From the NCBI GenBank assembly GCA_034509925.1, contig CM067536.1, positions 522,001 through 586,000 of the forward strand: 64,000 nt of DNA, written 5' to 3'. Under the pieces are notes generated by a model. The model made no database searches. It saw only the letters and a list, made by a program, of their open reading frames with translations, and had not been told where the DNA came from. The DNA comes from Hirudinaria manillensis. Its lineage: Eukaryota > Annelida > Clitellata > Hirudinida > Hirudinidae. Shown here one piece after another: positions 16,393-30,100 of the stretch. Numbering within the stretch: the stretch's first letter is position 1; the number at the start of each line of letters is the position of its first letter. The translations under genes and the position numbers were made by a program.

Positions 16393-19300
16393 CTAGCTTA
16401 CTGAGTGAGATCTTCTGAATTCATTCTTTTTGTCGGTGGTTCTCGAGGTCGGGTGTGAATAAATGAATTCTTTTCCAACAAATTCATAAGTATTATTTAT
16501 CTTAACATCTTTTATTATCTTATTTATTTTATTATTTTATTTATCTTATTACATATTAACAATGGAGACAAATTAATTAAATTATTTAACTAATAAAATT
16601 AAGTGTAAACATTGGAATTTAAAAAATAAACATTTCTCACCCCTTTTCTTCATTTTCTGAATATCCTGTTTATTATCAAAGAATTCTGGTTCATCATTCT
16701 CTCCATCTTTAATGTTGTTCCTTCAGATTAATGAAAAGTGTCTTGTAATTGGGAGAAAATTACAATATCATCAAATAATTAATAATATACTATATTAGTT
16801 AGTACTGGATGAAGGACATGAAATCACTCATCAATCATTTTGGTGATAAAGGCAAAAACAAGGAACCAAATTTCTATTATTTTTTTCTGGACAAGTTAAA
16901 ATGTCCAATTTGCAGATTTTAGTATAAAAATTTGTTATGGTGTTGGATATTTAAATTTCTAAATAAATTAGAATAGAATGTTTATATCATATGATCTGAC
17001 ATCACCTTTCTGTAATTTCAATCTGTTCCCGTTCATGTTCTTTGATCACCTCCCGATGGGCTGGCTGAGTGGCTTGAGCAAGAAGGAAAGAAATTGAATA
17101 ATTGAATGACTTAATTAACGAGTCATTTAATTAGTAAATTAAATTTTGTTTATTTTAAAAGTACAAATCTGAGTATAATAACCATAAAATTAAACATTAA
17201 ATCTCTAAAAAAATAAACAACAATAATAATAATAATACATTTCCCTCTAAGAAAAACTCTGATATTAAATTTGGACTTGAATGAATATAAATTTGTGTGC
17301 TGCAAATAATCTGTCATTACCGCAAATACAAGATGAACTTGATGAACAACATGGATTATTATCAGATAAATATCTGTTCTTGTAAACTAATGAGTTGTGA
17401 ATCCAATCCAAAAAAATTAAAATATTAAAATGCTTGGATTAATAATAATAAAATAATAATATTACAAAAATAATAAAAGTGGTATATTAACCCTTGGACT
17501 TAACCAATTATTAAACTACAAGAAAGAGACATTACATACAAACTTTATAACAACAATAAAAGTGTAGATATTCAAATTTTGATTTAATATTGATTGATTG
17601 AATATTTCTGCAAATAAATTATTTATTTTAGTTATTTTTGTAATATTACTTTGATTGATTTTTTGATTAACAAATATGGCAGAGGAAAAGAGAAGATTGT
17701 AATTGGTGTTTTATTTAATTATTTTTTATAATATTTTATTCAAATTATTCTTTAATACAAATTATAATGTAACTAATGGTTGACAATATTACATATCAAT
17801 TTTAAAACAGGAACAATTTTAACAAATGAATTCATAGCATTGAGGTTATAAATAAGACACCTTACAAGACTACTTGGAATATTGATTATTGTAAGGAGTC
17901 CATAGCTATATAAATAAAAATGCAATGTGTGTTTGTAATGTGCAAATGTTCTCTGAAAGTACTTAAGCAATTGCTTTGAAATTTTGACATAACATAGTGC
18001 TCGATTAGAGGAGTGTTTGTATGTAGGTTTCATATATATGCCACAACTATGTCGTGTAAAAATACGCTTTTTTCGAAAATCATGTTGAGCCACAGCAACG
18101 CGTTGCTGGGCATCACTAGTTAGGAATAAAAAATATCAAACCATGGATTCTTTGTGGTTGTTGTTTGATGACCAAAATGCATCTTTGCTGTTAACTATGA
18201 TATTAAAAGTAAACATTATTGGCTATTAATGGTATACACAAATTTCCAATTTAAAATAACAAAGCTGAAAAAAATAAAAGAAAAATTCAAGATTTCTGGA
18301 AAAATATAATGGCTGTCATTGCCTCAGTGAAATTCAAGCTCTTGGTACAACAAAAAATAATGCAGTCTTTGAGCATTTCTGATTTTAATTTGTATTACAA
18401 TTCATACTGGCAGACCTGCCTTCAGTGTCATTCTTCCAAAATGTTGAAATGTCACCCATTGCAAAAACTCTAAGAATCATGCTAACAATACAACCATGTT
18501 TCTAATACAACCACGCAATAGTTTTTAAAAACATTTGGCTCATTTAGATCCAATTTTTACTCCTATTCATTAATTATTCTTCTGAACCAAGGATATTGCT
18601 TTCCTTATGAGGCTAATTTGTTTTTCTTCTCAAATCCTCAGCCATTTGTGTTTCTTGCAGTAGCTTAAGGTGGAAAGAGGGGGATTTTAAAAGTGGCAAA
18701 AGCTGAGGGTAAATTGCAATACTATGCAATCATTTTACTAATATTTAAAGCTAATACTTTACATTTGCTTATATGAAAATAAATAACCCATTGTATTTAT
18801 TTACCATTTTCTTCATTTCTTCCCTGCTGCTTTTTCTGATCCAATAACTTCATAGTTTTGTGTTTAACTTCACATGCAATGAAAATTTTATATTTTTTAA
18901 TTAGAAGTTTTTAAAATTCTTAATAATATTTTCCCGATAATGACTCATTGGATTATATACCAACCATATAGCAAAATAAATAAATAAAAATATATATGTA
19001 TATATATTGATATCAAAATATGTATATGATCTAATAACTCCACAGTTTCATGTTCAACTTCACATGCAATGAAAATTTTGTGTTAAATTATAAGTATGTT
19101 TAAAACTTTTAATAATACTGCCTTATGAAATATTTCTAATAATTCCTCAGGTTATAACAATAATATTACATGCCATTGCATTTCTAATAATCATGTCTCA
19201 GGTTATAATAACAATGTTACATGCCATTTGGGATAAAATCAAGTGCTTTAAAAATTGGATAAATAAATGCAAATATAGATGTATGTTGTGGATAATATAA

Positions 19301-22300
19301 TAATATTGTAAGAATTTATTATTACTTAAGTTAATTGCAATAATTTTCAGAATCTTTTTGAGGTTAGTGCAATGGCACATTCTTGGTAATAAAACAACTT
19401 AGTATCTCCAATTCCCAAAGTAGTCCTTAATTATATAACAAGTAATTTAAGATACAACATTGGCGACGAGGATGTCTAACGCTCAAGAACTATCGGTAGC
19501 AGAGATAATCAAGAGGTTCTCATCCTACCAGAAAGAAAAGGACCAGAGATAGAAACAAGAGCATGAAGAAAAAGAGCAGAGAGAGAAAATAGAGCACAAA
19601 AAAGGGAACAAAGAGATTAAGAATGATGGCTGACAATAATCAAGATGTTCAGCGCAAACACCATGGCTGCACCTACCCCTGTCCACTGCCTTGCGTGGAA
19701 GGAGGAAGAAGGGAGTAAGGATACTTGATGTAGTGGGCAAAGCCCAAAAAGAAGCCATGATGCACAAGGTCAGTGAAGAGTCCTTTCTGGCAACTACCCC
19801 AGTCCACTGCAATGCATGGAAGGAGGTAGAAGAAGGATACCAGATGTAAAAACAATGTAAATATAAATTTACCATCTTCTTCACGTCTTCCCTCCTGCTT
19901 TTTCTGATCTAATAACTCCACAGTTTCATGTTCCACTTCACATGCAATGAAAATTTTGTTAAATTATAAGTATGTGTAAAACTTTTAATAATACTGCCTT
20001 CTAATTATGCCTCGGATTATAACAATAATATTACATGCCATTGCATTTATTTACCATTTTCTTCATTTATTCCCTCCTGCTTTTTCTGATCCAATAACTC
20101 CATAGTTTTGTGTCCAACTTCACACGCTTTGAGAATTTTATTTTTATTAATTAGAAATATGTTTAAAATGCAATGTTTTGTTATATAATATCATCTATAA
20201 TTATAATTATGCTACATTATATTTATTGACAACAAAAATGTCATTAAAATTTATTAATTAATATTCAGAGTCTTTCTCATAAATAATGTTTATTTCATTG
20301 TTTCTTACTGATAATAAAAATCAGTTTCCTTCTGCAATACCAAGCTCAAATTAATAAAGGAATTACTGAGGTTATTAAACATGGTATTATAAAGCCATTG
20401 TATTTATTAACCATTTGTTTCATTTGTTTCCTGCTGCTATTTCTGATCCAACAAACCCACATTTTCATATTCAACTTCAAATGCAATGAAAATTACAAAT
20501 TTTCTAAATTTTAAATATATTTAAATTAATTTAACAAATATATTTAATATATTTAAATATATTTAAAATTTACGATAATTTATTCATCATGTTACTATAA
20601 TTTTTTATGAAATATTTCTTAAAATATGTATGTAAATATGTAAATGTATATGTAAGTATAATATGAACACAATTATTAATTTTGTTAAATATCTAGCATT
20701 AAAACGAATATTATCATTATCAGAATGTTTCATTATATTACAATTATTATTACCTTTACCTTCTGTGGTTTCTTTCTGTTTCTTTCTATTTGTTTTCCAA
20801 AAAAGAACTTTTTTCTTTCTAGAAATTAAAAATTCCAGAAATATGCAGGTATTTAAATATTTAAATATTTAAATTATTTTCCAAACTAAATTGATCACCA
20901 ACCTCAACACAATCACAACAATTAAGGCTGCTAATACCAGGATAATTGGAATAACTATTAAACCTGAGGAATAATTAATTTTTCAGAAAATGCCGAACAA
21001 AGAAACTCATAAATTGAAAGCAATTAATTAATAAACAAATATTAACCAATTAGGCCCGATGTATGTGATCCATGAATAACTTTAAATTCCATAGCTTTGA
21101 TGATGCAATGACTTTTATGATTTCCAACATCACATGTTGCAAAACAAGTGTAAAGACCAAGTGATTTCATATTTTCAACAGGCAACATTGCATGTGGATT
21201 CTCAGCCATGGATCCTGGACTTTCATGAACCCAAAAATAAGAACATTCAACATTTTGACTCTTTTGGACCAAACAGATTTTATTTTGAAGGTCATTGGAG
21301 TTTAAAGATGGAGGACTTTCTGTGGTGTTTCTGACATCTGATGATTTGAATAAATTAAAATAATAAATAATTGATTTCATGTTGACAACTAATACCACAA
21401 CTAAATTGGCAAAAACTTTGAAGCAAGAATATTAATATCTCTTCCCATTATCCTGGTTATAATTGAAATTCCTGAATCTATTACCAGATTTTATTTTTGC
21501 TTAGATTTTTTATTTAATATAAATATTGTTCAAATTCATCTTTCACTTCTTTATCCTCTTACAGTACTTAATGCAAAACTTTGCACAAATGTTGCATTCT
21601 TCAGGATTTCACAGGTCATCAAAAACTTTCCATATTTCCCCAACACAAGATGGAGTCTTGCATTAATTTTTGATCCAAAAATCTTAATTTATTCCATGTG
21701 TTGTCATCAAATTCACAACAAAACTTCACAAAAATTTCAACATTTTATTTTCAGGTTGCCTTTGATTTTCATGCCTTTTGGGTCCCTGAATGACCTGTTA
21801 ACCTCAGCGTTAAGACTCACAAATCTCTCCTGCAGTAACTATTATTTGGCAACTCATTTTAAGATTATTTAAAATTTTCAACAAACTTTAATTTGATAAT
21901 AAATTATTGCTAAATTTTAAATATTAATAATATTTCATTGTTTTCTCTCATTTATTCCAATCTAATTGGTTAATAATAACAATAACAACTTAAACACCAA
22001 CAAATTTGCCTCACATTGAGTTCTGAACTCATGCAACTGGCATGGTTTGACTTGAGTATCATCCAAAACACATTGAAATATTGAGTTTTGCATCTCATAA
22101 GCAACAGATAAGTTGGTTTGAATTGAAATCTTTTTTGTTCCATCTTTCACTTCATGGTTTATTGGTGATGAATTTAATTTCTTTTCCAATGAATTAAATT
22201 TATATTTTTCAATCCATCTGAGATGAAGAAGGTTATAATTGATGTTGCCAAAGTAATTGAAAGAACATTTCAGATTTAAAACATCTGCTTCTATTCCATA

Positions 22301-24224
22301 GCAATCATTTTCTCCAATCAATGTCAGGTCTTTATTCACATTTTCATTGCATTCCAATTCTATTTATAAATTTTATTTTTTTATTTTATAATATTTAGGG
22401 CAATAATGCAAAAACTCACCTCCAACAACAAGTTCTATTTCAATAAAATGTGTCATGGGATCCAAGCCATATTTATTTTCATATTCAAGTGATTCTCCAA
22501 TCAAGCAAATATATTTTCCTGCACTTTCCTTGTTTGCTTCAAGTATTTTCAGATTACAAGAGAGTTCATGAGGTTTACATTGAACTACATAATTCTTGTT
22601 TGATGTTTCTTTTGCAGGCATGTGATAAACAGCATAAGTTAAAACACCCTTTGTTGAAACATGGCTCCATCTTGCTCGTGTTAAATTTTTTATGTTGTGT
22701 TCACATGGAAGAATAACTGAATCACCAATGTTTGCCACCATATTTGTTTTATTTGTACCTGTTAATTAGTGAACATAACATTAGTGAACTTTCTTTATTT
22801 ATTATTAAACTGATCCTTAAAAATTTCAAAAGTAAAACAAAACAAGTAAGCTGAACAACAAATACAAGCATGAAATCAGTTTTTGATCCTCCGTTCTATA
22901 ATTATAATTATAAGAAATTAAAAGAGTAAAATATAAATAATAAATAATATAAATATTATAATTACAATTATAATTATGATAATTTATTTGGTAAATAACT
23001 TTCTTAGAATTAATCACATTATTTCATGGGTCACCAGTTAAGAAAGTTCATCTTCAAAAAGATTTCAAAACCATAAATAAAATATTTACTGGAATATAAT
23101 ATAAATAATAAATATTTTTAAAATTTAATAACTGGAAATGTGAAAAGTAAAGAGCATAATTGATATTCCCAAGTCCTGATCATTGCTAAATTATGAAATG
23201 AATTTTAATTATTCAGTAAATTTTTTAACCATCAAAAATAGTAAATAAGAGTTTCAAATAACATTTTATTTCAAAATAAAATTTGGTTCATTCATACAAA
23301 ACTTTTTTCAACATTAATGTTTTATCACTTGAATTACTTGAATTAATATTTGAATTATTACTTGAATACTAACTTATAATGACCAGTTCGATCTCAGTAA
23401 CAGGTTTGAGCAGATTGGAGTCAAACATAGCATCAACTTCTTCTCCAACATAGCAAGTATATTTTCCTGAATCTTCCTTTCTTGCTTGAATTAATTTGAG
23501 AATGCATGTGGATGTAAATTTTCCCTGAGGCTGACAGGAGACTTCAAATCCACTTTTTAAAGTTTTGTCAGATTGTTGGCTGTCATAGATGGTTTCATTT
23601 CCATTAAGGACTGCTGAGGTGTATTCCCACTTGACTCTGGTTGTACTTAATGATTTGTAACCACAGTCAATTTCAAAGGGACTGTTCTCTCTAATAACAT
23701 ATCGATCTTTGTGAATTTCTGAAAATATGTGTTAAACAATTGAATAATAGATAAATCATGGACTATTAAAATAAAAGCTTAAAATGAATTAAAGATTGAT
23801 AATTACGAATAATTATCTATTTAATTAATCCTCTTCAGAACATTCAAGTCAAATTTTCAAATGTATGGCAGGAATAAGGCATGGTTTTGATCAATTGATC
23901 TTTTGCACAATAACCAATCTTGAAATTGGCAGTGGTTATAAAATACAAATATTTTGTTGCAATTTATTTTTTAAGGACAATGCATTTTATGAAACATTAT
24001 TTATATTGTTTTTATAATTTCTACTTAATTTTAAGTTATAACATATAAATTAATAATTTAAATGCATAATAATAGTAATAGCAATAATCAGCATAATAAT
24101 TTCTTAAATTTTAAATGAATTAAAATTTTATTAATTGCCCAATAATAACTGAACTTTGTTACTTGCCTGAACTGTAAACCTTCAAGATGCTGAAGATTGA
24201 CATCCAAAGCAAGAAAAGGATCAT
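16393..24224 (-). CDS. Gene A: four-Ig transmembrane receptor with repeat-exon cytoplasmic tail
   Basis: Exons, minus strand: 24167-24224 signal peptide (MILFLLWMSIFSILKVYSS); 23375-23720 Ig1; 22420-22758 Ig2; 22015-22359 Ig3; 21047-21337 Ig4; 20903-20963 transmembrane (GLIVIPIILVLAALIVVIVL); 20760-20818 basic juxtamembrane (RKKKVLFWKTNRKKQKETTE); repeat exons 20055-20117, 19873-19935, 18805-18867; 17006-17072 (ATQPAHREVIKEHEREQ); 16641-16720 (acidic, DGENDEPEFFDNKQD); 16393-16469 (basic Ser/Arg tail FRRSHSVS, TAG). Each Ig exon has the Cys pair, the Trp and a YxC strand F; Ig1 and Ig2 carry DSGKYTC and ESAGKYIC. A type I surface receptor is inferred. No synthase-like domain and no clear kinase or Tyr motif is present. 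The first intron appears to use a GC donor (GCAAGT). Tail exons below 18.8 kb rest on frame and splice consensus only. It points toward cassette 2 and tail to head at gene B. Confidence 0.78.
17910..18125 (-). repeat. Dispersed repeat, inverted copy
   Basis: This is the reverse complement of the repeat at 4780-5110 and 12898-13225. Shared blocks include AAAATTTCAAAGCAATTGCTT and the terminal TTTTTATTTATATAG. It lies in an intron of gene A. Confidence 0.65.
18805..20474 (-). repeat. Array of 63-bp repeat exons encoding a 21-residue module
   Basis: Five copies of one exon with its flanks: 20412-20474 (has an in-frame TAG, dead), 20055-20117 (VGHKTMELLDQKKQEGINEE), 19873-19935 (VEHETVELLDQKKQEGRREE), about 19022-19067 (truncated, second half missing), 18805-18867 (VKHKTMKLLDQKKQQGRNEE). 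Each starts after GAAG and ends at ATG before GTAAAT, phase 1 at both ends, so copy number can change without frame loss. The charged, Gln-rich module looks helical. Related exons occur once in gene E (40321-40383) and twice in gene F (62659-62721, 62853-62900). The flanking intron sequence is repeated too. Confidence 0.8.
19284..19860 (+). mobile_element. LTR retrotransposon fragment: LTR, primer site and gag start
   Basis: An LTR of about 176 bp (19284-19459, TGTTGTGG...ACAACA) is followed at once by TTGGCGACGAGGATG, the usual primer-binding/leader sequence of invertebrate gypsy-type elements. A gag-like start follows (MSNAQELSVAEIIKRFSSYQ) and ends at a TAG after 26 codons. No second LTR lies downstream. 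The same LTR occurs as a solo copy at 38613-38789. The part after 19600 contains a short internal duplication (GTCCACTGC...GGAAGGAGG at about 19680 and 19800). Confidence 0.65.
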
Positions 24225-25308
24225 AAGCAATTGCAAATTAATTATTATTAATTTATTATTTTATAGTGACTGCTGAAGTCTGGTGATAGTTGATGACGAA
24301 AATATTTTTTATCAAAAAGTCCCACCATTGAAATTGTAAACTCTTTTGAACAAATCAGTTGAAATCAATTCTTGTTTTGTAATCATAAAAATTACTTCAC
24401 CCTCTTGTTAAACTTTGGAATACTTGAGCAGTCTAATGCTAAGATGCTTAGAGTTCAACAAATCAATAAGCCACGCCCAAAACTTCTTAAACTAGAATTT
24501 CGTTTTCTTATTTATTTGTAACATTTGACGTCTTGTAATGAATTTAAAGAAATTATTAATTAATTAGAAACAATTGTTCAATTATTAGTCGGACGTCGCA
24601 ACTCGAATCCAAAACGCAAAATAGCATAAAACTGAAACGAAATAACATCCAGGAATCGATACTCTGGAAAACCCAACGAGTAGGTGGCAAGAATAAGACT
24701 CGCAGGTGAGTGATGCGTTTATGATATAAAATAATTTGATAAAACGCACCGAGCATAAAGAAATAATTTTAATAAATTGTGTTTTTTAATTATTAGTAAA
24801 TTGTGCATAATATAAAAAATAAAAATCGTTTAATAAAAAGTAGCCATCTACAGTCTGGAATAAAAACCGTATCTTTTTGATTGAGTTCAAATTTCTTTTT
24901 GCCTCTTAAATTTTAATTAAATTCTTTGACAAAACATGGTCTCATGAAGTTTTGAATTTCTCTCAACATGCAAATTAAGCGCAAGAGATTCGCGTTGATG
25001 ACATCATCGTCTGCAATAACAACGTTTAATCATACAATTATAAAATTGATATATTACATATATAAATAAATTTGATTCAATTTTAATTTAAATATTGGTA
25101 TTGATTAAATATATCTTCTTAAAAATTAATTTTATATTGATCTTCAATTATCCGAAATTATAGATTTCAATCTGTTAAAGATATTTTATGGTTAAGGATA
25201 TTTTACGCGTAATGCACGGAGAAAAAATCGTGGTGAACTTTATTTAAAAGTATTTTAAAATATTTCTTAAAAATGGCACAGCCCTCCTGTTAGATAGTTT
25301 TTAAATTT
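24225..25308. promoter_or_regulatory. Intergenic region upstream of gene A, downstream of gene B
   Basis: No coding exon was found. It includes the presumed promoter of gene A (minus strand). Visible candidate sites are CCACGCCC near 24473 and TGACGTC near 24528; both are short and may be chance. Confidence 0.3.
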
Positions 25309-27155
25309 TTAAATCATTTTACTTTTAGTTGCTCCATTTCTTTCATCCACGTTGCATCCTTTCACAGCGTTTGCACCTCCAAACATCTCAATGAACAAAT
25401 TTTTCTTCAACAGTTCCGAAATGTCCAAAACATTTATTGCATCGAACAGTTCTTCGGAGATGTTTCGTTGATTTACATCTTTCCCTGTTTTACATCTTTA
25501 ATTAATAATATTTGTTAAATTAACTTTTTTTTATTTAAACTTTAAACTTCATATTCTACTTTCTTAACCTCGAGATCTTCTTGTGCACTGTGTCAATATC
25601 TGAAAATATTTCATGCTAATATTTCGGCACAATGGTAAATGAGGAAAAACATGCTGCCATATTATTTTTGAAAATTTGTTTTGTTTTGTTGATTAATAAA
25701 TTATTTTCAGATTAAATTCTCACATAGTAAAGCCTGTTCATCATCCATGCTCTGCTGGCAGACATTCATCTCGGCGTGCAATTTCCTTTTTAAGTGCTCG
25801 GAAATGTCCAACATGCATATTATTTCGAAAACTCTGTTTTTGTTGAAAGAATTTTTTATATATTCACTGAATTGATAACAATTTTTGTGTAATTTTATTC
25901 AAAATAAGTTTTTGTTGGAGACATAAAATGCATATTAACCTTAATAGTTCCAGGGGTACAGTGCCACAGCCTAAAGAATCAGTCAAGATTATGATAAAAT
26001 ATTATTTAATTATTTATATTTTTAATAAAATTTGTATATAGAGTACTTATCAAAATTTAAAGATAATAGTGACAATATTACTTAGGGAATAGACTGAAAT
26101 TCGCATAATAAACAGTTCACCCATAATAAGTGGAGATAGATAACTTTATGGGGGGTAATTTTATACAATTATAATTATAAACCAGTATTACACCTTAAGA
26201 CCCCAAAATATGTCTTACATTGATGTTGTTTGGTAATATTATGAACCAGTACTATACCTTAAAATATATTACACATTGATGTTATATGATAATATTACCT
26301 TCCTTATCACTTTTGTTAACACTTTTAACTTCACAGGTTTTCGTTATTTGGTCGCTAATTAATTCTGCAATAAATCCATTCTTTGACTCCTGAGAAATTT
26401 TTAAAAGATTGATAACTTCAATCAACTGCTTCTTGGTTTCCAAACGTTCTTCTGCAACGTTCAAGTGATCTCCGCTGACTTCAGCTTTACATTGGCGACT
26501 TCAATTTATTAATTTTCAATATATTTCAATTTATTAATTATTAAAACTTATTAATTTTAAATAAATTATGTTATTGAAGGATAATACATAAATGAGTGGT
26601 CTGAACAAAATCACCTCCGTAATTCAATGCTTGTGTTAAATTCATCTGCAAAATAAAAGAAATGCTATTTCCAACCAGGTATTAATTTATATATTTGTTT
26701 ATTCTTATTTATTAAAATATTACAAAATTAAACACAATCATACTTTCAACTTCAAGAATTGAACAATTTATAAAATAGATAATTATCTATTTGGCACATA
26801 TCCCTTCAGATATAATTTGTATCCTTTATCTTTTTTTTAAATCAATATTAACAAGCATATGTTATTAACCCAATATCATTTTTCTAATTACCTTCCTTAT
26901 TTTCATCTTCTGCTGGAGACAGACCACTCATTATTTCGGCGAGCAATTGTTCCCACAACCTTCTTGATATCTTTAACATCCTATTCATGCCTTGGCCAGA
27001 ATTGATTGAGTGTTGATAAGGAGTTGTTAATTCTTCGGTGTTGGCTCTTTAAATTATGAATCTTAACTTAAAAAATAAAATTTAAAAAATACAAACATAC
27101 CAACATATTAACCTTTGGAGCTTCAAATATGATTTGCCGACATCTTCAAGAACAT
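25309..27155 (-). repeat. Four-unit cytoplasmic repeat of gene B
   Basis: Four exon pairs. The short exons are 27113-27155 (VLEDVGKSYLKLQ), 26615-26645 (DEFNTSIELR), 25940-25970 (GCGTVPLELL) and 25569-25599 (YIDTVHKKIS). The partner exons are 26892-27046, 26299-26498, 25724-25833 and 25309-25495. All partners share a segment of about 22 residues: MNRMLKISRRLWEQLLAEIM, LIEVINLLKISQESKNGFIA, VFEIICMLDISEHLKRKLHA, LFDAINVLDISELLKKNLFI. The consensus is hhxxhxxLxISxxhxxxhhxEM. Short exons go from phase 1 to phase 2 and partners from 2 to 1, so a pair can be duplicated in frame. I do not recognise the fold; a small helical bundle is likely. Confidence 0.7.
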
Positions 27156-30100
27156 CTATCAAATATAGAGATGTTATTAATAAATATACAAGCATAATAT
27201 TTTCCAAGTTTGCCTCAAAATCTTTAAATTTTAAATTCAGTTATTGATGTGGATGTGATGTGTTTGCACTACAAGTAAATTACGATATAACCATAATTGT
27301 CTTCAGAGGTTCTTTTAATTGAAGAATTTCTGTTATTCCTCCTTTTAGCTCTTTTACTAATAAAATATTAACTTGATTATAATGTAAATTTCATAAAAAC
27401 ATTGTTACACGGAAACAATTTTAAAACAAACAACACACACCTAACCAAAACGGCAACAATAACAACAACATTGAAAAACACCACCACTATTAATCCAATA
27501 ATCAAACCTGAAATGATGAAATTTTTTTATAAAGATAGATTAATAATATATAAGAAAACGTAATATTATTCCTAGCATTATTATTATTTATGGTGATATT
27601 CAGAACAACTCACCAAACATTGACACGTTTGATCCTTGAATTACTTCTATCTCCATGGCTTTGATAATGCATTCCTTATCACATTCAAGGCGGCATATAG
27701 CGAGGCAGGTATAAATGCCGGGCAGATGCATGTTTTCAACTCTAAGAATTGTCTGCTGGCTTTCAAACATGGCTCCCGAAGCTTCATGAATCCACTGATA
27801 TGAGCAGTGGACATTTTCACTCTTGTTGGCCAAACATTTTATATTTTGAAGATCTTTGGATGACACGTGTGATATTTCTGAGGCATTTTTTACGTCTGAT
27901 AATTTGGAAAATAATCAAAAAGGATAATAACAAGAACAATAACATGCAAAAGCAAATTTAATGTTATTTATATCTTTAATTATCTGGGTCAGGCTCTTGA
28001 TAGCACAGTAAGATAATTTGAGGTGTTTGCAACCCTTTGGGTTTGTAATGGCAAAGCGTTTGGGTACCAATGGACCCAGCAAACACATCCCGGAGGGGCC
28101 CGCGAGGGCTGAATGCGGGTTGCCCGTCTTGCCCGCCATCAGCTAAACAATTTTGATGTTATTTAGTTTGAAAATTCTCGCTAAAGCAGTCGCTGGTTCA
28201 GAGAATATTATTTAACTTGAATGTGCTTAATAAATAACATTTGGAGCTATTTAAAGTGAGTTTTCACGAATTAACGGCTAAGCAAATGGGCGGAGTTACG
28301 CCTGGTGGAGTGCTGTCTTTCTAGAGCCGTACTCGGAAGAAAGGGCAGAGGGCGGGTTGCCCGGCTTGACTGCATTAGTTAAACTGACTATTGATGTTAT
28401 TTAGATTGAAAATTCATACTAAATAAGTCGTTGGTGCAAACGATGTTATTTAATATGAATGTGCTCACTAAATAACGTTTGGAGCTATAATTAAATATAT
28501 TTAGAGCGAATTTGCATAAAGGCGAAAAATGGGCGGAGCGTGATGAGACGCGGGTATTTATAAGGTCTTTGTCTCTTGGTTCCTTTTGCATCTATTAGGA
28601 AGAGACTGGAACTGACTGGGATTTGTGTCACTGTTAACACTTTGCTGATCGAACTTAAAGATAGTGAGTTCTTATTATTTAATTCGATAGTTCATTGAAA
28701 ACTTTCAAGCTAAGGTTTCTTCGGCATCACCTCTTTAGGATGAGTATGTCATTTTTGTCAGCACGCACCCAAAGGCGTAAATTAGCGAAGCGAGTGTCTG
28801 AAATAATGGACTCATATAGGACTGTTACTTTTGTTAACGATCCTCCATGCTCAAGTATACACAATGGCATTGGTGATACAGTAGAGTGGATTGAAGAGTC
28901 ATATCAGGAGTTTGAAGAAACGTGGTCTGTGCGTTTTCAAAACTCTGACGAAGAAGAAATGATTGATTCTGAGGAAACAGTTGATGAATGTAACATAAAT
29001 GAAAGAATTGCTGAATGGGCCATATCTAATAATATTAGTCATAAAGCCACAAAAAGCTTATTGAAAATTCTTCAGCATGTTATTCCTAATCTGCCAAGTG
29101 ATTCGAGAACTTTGCTGAGAACAGATAGAAATACTATAAGCAAAAGCTTGGCTGGAGGAGAGTATTACTATTTTGCAATACAGTTTTGGTTAGAGGAGAA
29201 ATATGTTAATTTAATTGGAAAAGATATTTCTACAAATACTTTATACATTAATGTAAGCATAGATGGAATGCCACTTTTCAAAAGTTCAAATATCGATTTA
29301 TGGCCTATTCTAGCTTGCATTTCAGAAGATCCAAAATCTGATGTTTTTCCTGTTGCAATATTTTGTGGGAGTGGAAAGCCAACTTCTATTAATGATTATT
29401 TAAGTGATTTTGTTGAGGAAATGAAGGGTTTAGAAGATAAAGGCTTTTTGTATAACGGAAGAAATTTTAACATATTTTTGAATGCAGTTATTTGTGATGC
29501 CCCCGCAAGAGCATATGTCGATTGTGTTAAAGCCCACAATAGCTGTAATTGTTGTGAAAGATGTGTTCAAACTGGTGTATTGGATAATAAAGTTGTGTTA
29601 CCAGAGTTGGATTGCATTAATAGAACAGATGAATCTTTTTGTTTGTTGTGTCATAATGTTTTATAAAATGTATTTTTACATGATTTTTTTTTTAGAAATG
29701 CCTTTTTTAATTGTTGAATTTGAAAATACAAAAGAAGTGGATTATTTGCCAAATACCTGGTTAAATTTAGAGGAGAGCGAAATCTGCCAAATAATGAAAG
29801 ATAAAACCCTAGTTGATTGTTTTTGGCCACCTACTTCCATAAGGAATGTTTCTAAAGCTAAGGGATATGAGTATGGAGCCAAAAGAAGACTGGCCGAAAT
29901 ATCACCATCTCACTCATATCATACGTCAATGCCGTTTCATTCTCCATCACCTCATCAGTCAGCACTAATAGTTTCAAGGACCTTTGGTGAGTTAAGCAAC
30001 ATTGTAATGTTATTGAACAAATTCACATTCATTATTGATATATTCCTAAAATAGATTTGGAAAAGGTTGTGAAGGATATTATTTCAAATCAAGAAAGTAT

